Source: Acidobacteriota bacterium
GTDB lineage: Bacteria > Acidobacteriota > Terriglobia > Bryobacterales > Bryobacteraceae
Assembly (NCBI GenBank): GCA_023436715.1
Contig: JAEZIJ010000069.1
Span: 1-16,393 of the forward strand
Reading direction: 5' to 3'
Length of the DNA: 16,393 nucleotides
A program made the translations under genes and the position numbers. Positions 7,934 through 13,186 of this stretch are shown here, one piece after another (position 1 is the stretch's first letter; every line of letters starts with the position of its first letter). A model generated the notes under the pieces. It did no database searches. It was not told the DNA's origin and saw only the letters and a list, made by a program, of their open reading frames with translations.

Positions 7934-9220
7934 ATGCCACTATCCCGAATGCTGCTCGTCCGTCAGAAATTCCCCGACAGAAGCGTGCGCGATATTCCAG
8001 GCGAGGTCCGAAAGGAACTCGCGGCCTCCGGGTTCGCCGCCCGGTTGAAGCCGGGCGCACGGGTGGCAATCGGCGTAGGCAGCCGCGGCATTTCGAACCT
8101 CGCGACGATCGTGCGGGCGGTGGTGGATTTCTGGAAGGATCAGGGGATGCGGCCGAGCATTTTTCCCGCGATGGGAAGCCACGGCGCGGCAACCGCGGAA
8201 GGACAGGCGCACGTGCTGGCCAACTACGGCGTCAGCGAGGCGCGGATGGGCTGCCCCGTGGTCAGCTCGCTCGACGTGGTTTCGCTCGGGCGCACCGCGG
8301 AGGGCATCGAAGCCTTCATGGACCGCCACGCGTATGAGAGCGACGGCGTGATGCTGGCCGGCCGTGTGAAGTGGCACACCGATTTCGAAGGCAAGATCGA
8401 GAGCGGCCTTTTTAAGATGATGGCGATCGGCCTCGGGAAATTCGCCGGGGCGCAGCGCTACCACACGTTCGGCCACCGCATCGGTATGGAGAACGTTGTC
8501 CTCTCAGCCGGCCGGCAGGTACTCACCTCCGGTAAGATCCTGGGCGGGCTGGCAATCCTCGAAGACGCCCACCACCATACGGCGAAACTCGAAGCGGTTC
8601 CGGTGGAGAACATGGAGGCCCGCGAGCGGGAATTGCTGGCTCTCGTCAAATCCTGGGCGGGACGCATTCCCGTGGACCTGGACATTCTGATCGTGGACGA
8701 GATGGGCAAGGAGATCAGCGGCACCGGAATGGACACGAAGGTGATCAACCGGTCGATCCACGCGGAGTACAATCCCTGGCCGAGCCTGCCGCGCATCGGG
8801 CGGGTTTTCGTTCGCGACCTGAGCGAACTCACCTACGGCAACGGGGTGGGGATCGGCATGGCGGACATGACGACTGACCGGCTTGTGAACCGCATCGACT
8901 GGACGCCGACGCTGGTCAATGCCATGACCTCAGGTAAGCCGGAGGGGATCCGGACGCCGATCCACTTCCGGACGGACCGCGAATGCCTGGAGCGGCTTGC
9001 GAAGACGGTCGGCAAGTTCGAGGTCGCGGATGTCACGCTGGGCTGGATTCACCACACGATGGAGCTTTCGCTGCTCGGCTTGAGCGAGAACCTCGAAGCG
9101 CAGATCCGTTCCAACCCGAGCCTGGAGATTCTGGGGCCTCCGCGCGAGTTGGAATTCGATGAGGACGGAACCCTTGTGAACCTGCTGAGCGGGGCTGGCG
9201 CGGCGATCGCGGGAAATTAG
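7934..9220 (+). CDS. LarA-like (DUF2088, nickel-pincer racemase superfamily) protein
   Basis: This 428-residue protein resembles the lactate racemase superfamily (LarA, 424 residues), whose members racemise or epimerise 2-hydroxy acids with a nickel-pincer cofactor bound to a Lys. Seen: an N-terminal Rossmann-like AIGVGSRGI (45-53), GSHGAATAEGQ with H83, VKWHTDFEGKIESGLFKMMAIGLGK with H148, K154 and K161, and then H177 and H181. The spacing H83-H148 (65) and K161-H177 (16) is close to LarA H108-H174 (66) and K184-H200 (16), so a similar site is plausible, although I cannot align it exactly. The substrate is probably not lactate: this subgroup is distant, and no larB, larC or larE cofactor genes are in the window. 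A second ATG at 7949 is an alternative start. Confidence 0.75.
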   Translation: MPLSRMLLVRQKFPDRSVRDIPGEVRKELAASGFAARLKPGARVAIGVGSRGISNLATIVRAVVDFWKDQGMRPSIFPAMGSHGAATAEGQAHVLANYGVSEARMGCPVVSSLDVVSLGRTAEGIEAFMDRHAYESDGVMLAGRVKWHTDFEGKIESGLFKMMAIGLGKFAGAQRYHTFGHRIGMENVVLSAGRQVLTSGKILGGLAILEDAHHHTAKLEAVPVENMEARERELLALVKSWAGRIPVDLDILIVDEMGKEISGTGMDTKVINRSIHAEYNPWPSLPRIGRVFVRDLSELTYGNGVGIGMADMTTDRLVNRIDWTPTLVNAMTSGKPEGIRTPIHFRTDRECLERLAKTVGKFEVADVTLGWIHHTMELSLLGLSENLEAQIRSNPSLEILGPPRELEFDEDGTLVNLLSGAGAAIAGN

Positions 9221-9249
9221 AGGGCAGCGAGAGTAGTGCAGCCGCCCTC
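9220..9249. terminator. Possible bidirectional hairpin between convergent genes
   Basis: GAGGGC (9220-9225) pairs with GCCCTC (9244-9249); with one mismatch two more GC pairs form inside. It sits in the 39-bp gap between the LarA-like gene (plus) and the pilin gene (minus), which converge here. There is no T tract on either side, so this is a weak call. Confidence 0.3.
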
Positions 9250-9259
9250 CACGAGGAGT

Positions 9260-9463
9260 CTACGATCCCGATCCGGCCGCACTGGTCAGCAGGCCCTGGA
9301 TTTTAGTGAAAATGCTGGCGATGCCGTTGGACACATCCGGCATCACAGCCCCGGCGGCAACGGCAACGAAACCCGCCATGAGGGCGTATTCGATCAGGTC
9401 TTGACCTCGATCGTCTTTCCAGAACGGGGACGACCGCATTACGTGGATGAAACGCTTCATCAT
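9260..9463 (-). CDS. Flp/Fap-type (Tad, type IVb) pilin
   Basis: This 67-residue protein is a small type IVb pilin precursor, the structural subunit of Tad pili used for surface attachment. Seen: a basic leader (MMKRFIHVMRSSPFWKDDRG), a prepilin cleavage site after G20, and a mature start QDLIEYALMAGFVAVAAGAV with Glu at +5 and Tyr at +6, the classic Flp motif that ends in one membrane helix. The C-terminus is Ser/Gly/Ala rich. A strong Shine-Dalgarno (AAGGAG, spacing 5 to the first ATG at 9463 and 8 to the second at 9460) fixes the start, although the frame is open far upstream. No tad assembly genes (cpaA prepilin peptidase, cpaF ATPase) are nearby, so export must rely on genes elsewhere. 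Confidence 0.92.
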   Translation of the reverse strand: MMKRFIHVMRSSPFWKDDRGQDLIEYALMAGFVAVAAGAVMPDVSNGIASIFTKIQGLLTSAAGSGS

Positions 9464-9587
9464 TCCTTCTCCTTCTCGTCCCGCGATGGCTTTGTAAGTC
9501 CACAGTAGCCGGGAACCAGAGCGCGGAAAATCAGGGAGATCGCCTAAGCTCTGAGCGGAAATAACCCATGTAAACTGTAAGGAAAGG

Positions 9588-10739
9588 GTGGAATCCTCCC
9601 GAGCAGTTCCCTTCCCTTGTGGGTTCCCGATGCGCGTTTTTGCCGCGCTATCCCGCTTCCTGCACCGCCGCCTGCTGTGGCTGCTGATCGCGTCGTACGC
9701 GGTGGCTGCGCTGCTGCCGGCGTTCGGGCTTTGGCTGCGCGACGTGTCGCTCTGGCAGATGCCGATGTTCCACGCCGGCACCAGCATCTCGATCCCGATG
9801 GTGCTGTTGGCCGTCCTGCTGTTCAATGCGGGGCTGGGGGTGCGGGAGATGCCGTCGCGGTCCTGGCTGAGAAAAGGAAAAGCGCTGTGGCTCGGTGCCG
9901 GGGCCAATCTGGCCGTGCCGTTGCTTTTCATCTCCCTCGCCGCGCAGGGCCTGCACTTCTGGCACAACCCGGACGAGGTGCAAAACCTGCTGGTCGGTCT
10001 GGCCCTGGTGGCTTCGATGCCGATCGCGGGGTCGTCAACCGCGTGGGCGCAGAACGCCGACGGCGATATGGGCATCAGCCTGGGATTGGTGCTGCTTACG
10101 ACGTTTCTCAGCCCGATCACGACGCCGCTGCTGCTGCACTCGGTGGCCTGGATGGCGGATGGCGACTACGCTTCGGATCTGCACGAGATCGCCGCCTACG
10201 GGACCGGAACATTTCTGATGCTGTTCGTGCTACTGCCCTCGTTGGCGGGGATTGCGGTTCGCTGGATTGCCGGGCGGCGGTTTGTGGAGGCATGGAAGCC
10301 GGTTCTGAAGACCGCGAACGTGATCACGCTGCTGCTGCTCAACTACTCGAACGCCGCGGTCTCGCTGCCCAAAGCGGTGGCCAACCCGGACCCCGACTTC
10401 CTCGCGCTGATTCTGGTGCTGGTCAGCGGGCTATGTCTGGTTGCGTTCGCTTCGGGCTGGCTGCTGGCGCGTTCGCTGAAATCGGACCGCGGGCAGGAAG
10501 CCGCGCTGATGTTCGGCCTGGGGATGAACAATAACGGCACCGGCCTCGTGCTCGCCTCGGCGACGCTGGCCGACCACCCACTCGTGATGGTGCCGATCAT
10601 TCTGTACAACCTGATCCAGCACCTGGTCGCCGCGACGGTGGACCATTTCCGGTACGGCGAGCCCGGCGGGCCGGCGGCCTCCTCTGCGCGTCCAGCGGAG
10701 AGTTCGACCGGATGGGAGCCGGCAGCGGAGGCGGAGTGA
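9588..10739 (+). CDS. Bile acid:sodium symporter (BASS) family transporter
   Basis: This is a polytopic membrane protein of up to 383 residues. BASS proteins use a sodium gradient to import organic anions (bile acids in animals, pyruvate or pantothenate-like compounds elsewhere). Seen: about ten hydrophobic segments, and two family-like crossover motifs, MPIAGSSTAWAQNADGD (144-160) followed by LVLLTTFLSPITTP, and GLGMNNNGTGLVLAS in the second half followed by PIILYNLIQHLVA. These resemble the unwound, substrate- and sodium-binding parts of the two inverted halves. The last 25 residues are Ala/Pro/Ser rich and probably disordered. The start is GTG 9588, which has AAGGA 4 bp before it; ATG 9630 (MRVFAALSRF) is an equally sensible protein start. 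Substrate unknown. It is divergent from the pilin gene and convergent with the NYN remnant. Confidence 0.85.
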   Translation: MESSRAVPFPCGFPMRVFAALSRFLHRRLLWLLIASYAVAALLPAFGLWLRDVSLWQMPMFHAGTSISIPMVLLAVLLFNAGLGVREMPSRSWLRKGKALWLGAGANLAVPLLFISLAAQGLHFWHNPDEVQNLLVGLALVASMPIAGSSTAWAQNADGDMGISLGLVLLTTFLSPITTPLLLHSVAWMADGDYASDLHEIAAYGTGTFLMLFVLLPSLAGIAVRWIAGRRFVEAWKPVLKTANVITLLLLNYSNAAVSLPKAVANPDPDFLALILVLVSGLCLVAFASGWLLARSLKSDRGQEAALMFGLGMNNNGTGLVLASATLADHPLVMVPIILYNLIQHLVAATVDHFRYGEPGGPAASSARPAESSTGWEPAAEAE

Positions 10740-10771
10740 AGAGGGGGCGGAAATCATACCGGCAGTTCGGA

Positions 10772-11062
10772 TCAGGCCCAGGATTCCGGCTTTTGATGGA
10801 TTCTGCCGTTGCACTGGAATTGGGTCGGAAACTGACGCTGTCGAAACTTCGCTTCGCCAATCACGAAAGATGCATCAGCCACTGTCGTCAAGTCGAAGGA
10901 GTACCGGTTCGGCGGGAATGCCGACACACCCCTTTTGCCTAGCCAGAGTTCGTGGATTGCCTTGATTGTGGGGCACTGATCGCTATCCCCGCTAACCGGG
11001 ATCGCCGTGTCTAAACATTCAGAAATCTCAGCAACGCACGTCAGGACACTACCCGGATTCAC
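10772..11062 (-). pseudogene. C-terminal remnant of a NYN-domain (PIN-like) protein
   Basis: This 96-codon frame reads LDTAIPVSGDSDQCPTIKA, then GKRGVSAFPPNRYS, then LTTVADASFVIGEAKFRQRQFP and finally QKPESWA. This matches the second half of NYN-domain proteins (family-like D-T-A-x-x-V-S-G-D-S-D, FPP-x-R-x-S, a-D-A-S-F-x-I, final rPxsW), which are predicted metal-dependent RNases. SGDSD (residues 24-28) carries catalytic-type acids, but the N-terminal half, with the first conserved Asp (usually in a LIDGxN motif), is missing. The similarity stops at the 33-bp repeat 11012-11044, which encodes LTCVAEISECL. The GTG at 11062 is only where the frame opens. Very likely inactive. About 80 of the usual roughly 200 residues remain. 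Confidence 0.65.
11012..11044. repeat. Left copy of 33-bp imperfect direct repeat
   Basis: The sequence begins TAAACATTCAGAAATCTCAG and ends CAACGCACGTCAG. It matches the copy at 12048-12080 at 31 of 33 positions (G/C and T/G differences). On the minus strand it continues in frame into the NYN remnant. The two copies bound an approximately 1-kb AT-richer segment. Confidence 0.9.
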
Positions 11063-11230
11063 CAGACGCTACGGGTCACCCCGGCGATGGAAGCGGGGGT
11101 AACCGCAAAGGTTTGGACCATCGCCGAATTGTTATCACTGTAGAATCAATAATATACAGAAAAACTCCTTGATGCGCATGTTAAGCTAATTGCTGAGATC
11201 GGTGTGAAGCAGTAGACTGTCTCTACCGAT
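11045..11230. other. Non-coding AT-richer leader of the repeat-bounded segment
   Basis: No gene is seen. The 11120-11200 part is clearly AT-richer than the arg or transporter genes and has promoter-like words (TTGTTA 11133, TAGAAT 11147, TAATAT 11156 region) but no pair with good spacing. Plus-strand translation just before the next gene gives LDAHVKLIAEIGVKQ followed by a TAG at about 11214. This looks protein-like and could be a decayed N-terminal extension of the next gene or chance. Confidence 0.4.
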
Positions 11231-11527
11231 ATGGCGACCATGACCCTCAATTTGTCAAATCCAAAAGCCGTCGCGGAAGCTGGCGAGCGAATATACGCCG
11301 AACGATACAAAGCCGAATACGAATCACAGTACCCCGGCTGGTTTGTCGCCATCGATGTTGTGAGCGGGATAGCCTATCCAGCCCAGAACTCCGAAGATGC
11401 CTTCGCGCTCGCACGAAGCAAGGCTCCGACCGGAGTCTTTCATTTGATACAGGTGGGTCAACCCGGCGCTTTCCGTGTAGGCTTCACACGTCACAACAAT
11501 GGCCTCTTGGCTTGGGTCAATAGGTAA
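11231..11527 (+). CDS. Small protein (DUF5678-like), partner of the aspartic protease
   Basis: This 98-residue soluble protein has an N-terminal helical, charged part (NPKAVAEAGERIYAERYKAEYE) and then a compact beta-rich part, YPGWFVAIDVVSGIAYPAQNSEDAFALARSKAP, and FHLIQVGQPGAFRVG. The YPG-x-[FWY]-VAI...SEDA...AR...P pattern resembles the small DUF5678-type fold; I am not sure of the family. Its 3' end overlaps the aspartic protease gene by 29 bp, so the two should be co-translated. Starts are ATG 11231 or ATG 11240 (MTLNLSN); neither has a Shine-Dalgarno. Function unknown; a specificity or inhibitor partner of the protease is a guess. Confidence 0.7.
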   Translation: MATMTLNLSNPKAVAEAGERIYAERYKAEYESQYPGWFVAIDVVSGIAYPAQNSEDAFALARSKAPTGVFHLIQVGQPGAFRVGFTRHNNGLLAWVNR

Positions 11528-11993
11528 GAGCGGGTCGCCCACCCTAAACATAGCGATTTCTGGCCCATTCTCGGAAGGTGCCCAGTTTGAGGCCATTATT
11601 GACACTGGATTCACCGGCTTTGTATCCATGCCCATGATTCAGGCTTTCCCGTTGGGGTTGATTCTGGAGGGCACCACATCCGTCTTCCTGGCCGATGGAT
11701 CAACCACGTATAACCTGGTTGCGGGCGGGAAGGTCACGATTGATGGGACCAGTAAAATCGGCTCGGTATTGCTTGATACCGGGTCAAACGAAGTCCTAGT
11801 GGGTATGGATTTTCTGCGCCAATTCAAAAAATCACTCTACGTCTCAACCGCATGCGTGTTGCTCATGGACGAGAAACCACCACGCGACGAAAAGGCCAGC
11901 ACAGAGGAAGCCGAGGCAGTAGTGGAAACCGAGGCCGCAGGTGAACATGAGCCAGATCGCGGTGCAGGTGACCTCGCCCCAGAGAATGCTTGA
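11499..11993 (+). CDS. Retropepsin-like (clan AA) aspartic protease
   Basis: This is a 164-residue cytoplasmic protein. Residues about 10-123 are a single-lobe clan AA aspartic protease domain, a type that works as a homodimer with one catalytic Asp from each subunit. Seen: FEAIIDTGFTGFVSMP with the active-site triad DTG (35-37), the flap-side VFLADGST (62-69) and the hydrophobic LVGMDFLRQF (100-109) near the end of the fold; this matches the TIGR03698-type bacterial proteins with DTGFTGF-x-S-[LM]-P. A second DTG (93-95, LLDTGSNEVL) is unusual for this position. The last about 40 residues are Glu/Ala/Pro-rich and probably disordered. The start overlaps the preceding gene by 29 bp. Cellular substrates of this family are unknown. 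Confidence 0.82.
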   Translation: MASWLGSIGKSGSPTLNIAISGPFSEGAQFEAIIDTGFTGFVSMPMIQAFPLGLILEGTTSVFLADGSTTYNLVAGGKVTIDGTSKIGSVLLDTGSNEVLVGMDFLRQFKKSLYVSTACVLLMDEKPPRDEKASTEEAEAVVETEAAGEHEPDRGAGDLAPENA

Positions 11994-12047
11994 CAGTTTC
12001 CTGTGATGTTGTTCCGCCACCTCCAACCATCTGAAACAGAAACTGAA

Positions 12048-12080
12048 TAAACATTCACAAAGCTCAGCAACGCACGTCAG
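12048..12080. repeat. Right copy of 33-bp imperfect direct repeat
   Basis: Begins TAAACATTCACAAAGCTCAG and ends CAACGCACGTCAG, 31/33 identical with 11012-11044 and in the same orientation. On the minus strand it encodes LTCVAELCECL, in step with LTCVAEISECL of the left copy. It lies 54 bp after the aspartic protease stop and 25 bp before the argF -35 element. Confidence 0.9.
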
Positions 12081-12105
12081 CCACTGACCGCTCGGATGCA
12101 TCCCC

Positions 12106-12133
12106 TTGACTTCCCCACTCCAATGTGTAAATA
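12106..12133 (+). promoter_or_regulatory. argF operon promoter
   Basis: TTGACT (12106-12111, 5/6 of the -35 consensus) is followed after 16 bp by TAAATA (12128-12133), a weak -10. Other -10 registers in the AT-rich stretch 12128-12136 are possible. The -10 lies inside ARG box 1 and the predicted start near 12140 lies between the two ARG boxes, so bound ArgR would block RNA polymerase. Confidence 0.55.
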
Positions 12134-12139
12134 TTCAGC
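12122..12139 (+). promoter_or_regulatory. ARG box 1 (ArgR operator half)
   Basis: The core TGTGTAAATATTCA (12124-12137) matches 12 of 14 positions of the ARG box core TGAATWWWWATTCA known from E. coli ArgR. It is centred 20 bp from ARG box 2, leaving 2 bp between the 18-bp boxes, as in paired ArgR operators (2-3 bp). Confidence 0.75.
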
Positions 12140-12141
12140 TT

Positions 12142-12159
12142 AGTGAATATTTATCCAAA
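12142..12159 (+). promoter_or_regulatory. ARG box 2 (ArgR operator half)
   Basis: The core TGAATATTTATCCA (12144-12157) matches 13 of 14 positions of TGAATWWWWATTCA. Together with box 1 it contains a perfect 10-bp inverted repeat TAAATATTCA/TGAATATTTA with a 6-bp spacer. It ends about 20 bp before the argF start codon. Confidence 0.78.
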
Positions 12160-12165
12160 GCGCGA

Positions 12166-12172
12166 GGGAGGG
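12166..12172 (+). promoter_or_regulatory. argF: Ribosome binding site that decides the argF start
   Basis: GGGAGGG lies 7 bp before GTG 12180. The next in-frame ATG (12213, MSAQDL) has only weak purines before it, so the GTG start is preferred. This strong site stands out because most genes in this window lack one. Confidence 0.65.
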
Positions 12173-12179
12173 TTTTCCA

Positions 12180-13121
12180 GTGCACGCCGGCGCGCCTGCT
12201 GAGATTCTTAAGATGTCGGCGCAGGATTTGACCTGCGATCTTGACCTTTCGCATGACGAGGTCGGGTACCTGCTTGATCTGGCGGATGCCGTGAAGGCTT
12301 CTCCCAGGCGCTACGCGAATGCGCTGGCTGGGCGCTCGTTGAGCCTCCTTTTTGAAAAACCCTCGCTGCGGACGCGGATGACGTTCGAACTCGCCATCAA
12401 GCAGTTGGGCGGCGACTCGGTGTTTAGCAGCGGTCTGATCGGCGAGCGCGATCCGCTCAAGGACGTCGCACGGAACCTGGACCGGTGGACCGGCGGCATC
12501 GTCGCCCGTGTGTTCTCGCAGCAAACGATATTGGACCTGGCGCGGTGGTCGAACGTGCCGGTGATCAATGCCCTGAGCGATCTTTACCATCCCTGCCAGG
12601 CGCTGGCGGACGTCATGACCCTGCGGGAGCGGTTCGGAACGCTGCGCGGGGTGAAGGTTGCATTCATCGGCGACGGCAACAACGTGGCGCACTCGTTGAT
12701 GCTCACCGCCGCACGGCTCGGCGCGGATGTCGTGGTGGCTACGCCCGCCGGGTACGCGCCGAATCCGGACATAGTGGGTCAGGCCGACGGTCTGGCGGCG
12801 GCCGCGAGTTCGAACGTGACCGTCACGAACGATCCGGAACAGGCCGTCACCGGCGCGAACGCGGTTTACACGGACGTTTGGACCAGCATGGGGTGCGAGA
12901 GCGAAGCCGAGCGGCGGCGCAAGGTGTTCCGGAAGTACCAGGTGAACGAAAGCCTGTTTTCGCTGGCCGCGCCGGATGCGATCTTCATGCACTGCCTGCC
13001 GGCGCACCGCGATGAAGAAGTGACGGACGCGGTAATAGAGTCTCCGCAATCGGTGGTGTTCGACCAGGCCGAGAACCGGCTGCACGCGCAAAAAGCGCTG
13101 CTGCTGATGATGCTCGACTGA
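12180..13121 (+). CDS. argF: Ornithine carbamoyltransferase
   Basis: ArgF transfers the carbamoyl group of carbamoyl phosphate to ornithine, making citrulline, in the cytoplasm as a trimer. The 313 residues match the family length. Seen: the carbamoyl-phosphate site SLRTR (62-66, the common S-[TL]-R-T-R variant) followed by MTFE; HPCQALAD (137-144); the dinucleotide-like turn VAFIGDGNNVAHS; the ornithine loop DVWTSMG (232-238); and the hallmark HCLPAH (271-276) with the catalytic Cys272. All active-site residues are present. DVWTSMG and HCLPAH favour ornithine over aspartate carbamoyltransferase; an acetylornithine enzyme cannot be fully excluded. First gene of argFGHR, directly behind the double ARG box. 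Confidence 0.95.
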   Translation: MHAGAPAEILKMSAQDLTCDLDLSHDEVGYLLDLADAVKASPRRYANALAGRSLSLLFEKPSLRTRMTFELAIKQLGGDSVFSSGLIGERDPLKDVARNLDRWTGGIVARVFSQQTILDLARWSNVPVINALSDLYHPCQALADVMTLRERFGTLRGVKVAFIGDGNNVAHSLMLTAARLGADVVVATPAGYAPNPDIVGQADGLAAAASSNVTVTNDPEQAVTGANAVYTDVWTSMGCESEAERRRKVFRKYQVNESLFSLAAPDAIFMHCLPAHRDEEVTDAVIESPQSVVFDQAENRLHAQKALLLMMLD

Positions 13122-13127
13122 CCCGCC

Positions 13128-13136
13128 TGATACAAT
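13128..13136 (+). promoter_or_regulatory. Possible internal extended -10 promoter before argG
   Basis: TGATACAAT fits TGnTATAAT (TG plus TACAAT, 5/6), 7 bp past the argF stop. It would start RNA near 13143, 44 nt before argG. No good -35 and no ARG box is seen, so argGHR might have some expression that escapes the argF operator. Confidence 0.4.
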
Positions 13137-13149
13137 TTCCTTTACCGGC

Positions 13150-13171
13150 CGGGCGCGCCGCAAGGCGCCCG
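13150..13171 (+). other. Hairpin in the argF-argG gap
   Basis: CGGGCGC (13150-13156) pairs with GCGCCCG (13165-13171), a perfect 7-bp GC stem with an 8-nt loop. An A-rich stretch, not a T tract, follows, so it is unlikely to end transcription. It could shape the argG leader or protect a processed mRNA end. Confidence 0.5.
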
Positions 13172-13186
13172 AAAAACGAACGACAT

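Larger units (their letters stand above)
11012..12080 (+). mobile_element. Repeat-bounded 1-kb segment, possible small mobile cargo
   Basis: Two direct repeats of 33 bp bracket a 1.0-kb stretch that holds the DUF5678-like/aspartic protease pair and is visibly more AT-rich than neighbours. The NYN reading frame is broken at the left repeat. There is no transposase, integrase or terminal inverted repeat inside, so the segment cannot move by itself. Insertion between short homologies, or duplication and decay of a NYN gene, would both leave this pattern. Called as a candidate only. Confidence 0.4.

Noticed and set aside
11133..11161. Promoter for the DUF5678-like/aspartic protease pair
   Set aside because: TTGTTA, TAGAAT and TAATAT occur, but no -35/-10 pair has 16-18 bp spacing, so a specific promoter cannot be supported.
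11844..12101. Minus-strand 85-codon frame opposite the aspartic protease tail
   Set aside because: Trp/Cys/Phe-rich translation without protein character; only the repeat part is of interest and is reported as such.
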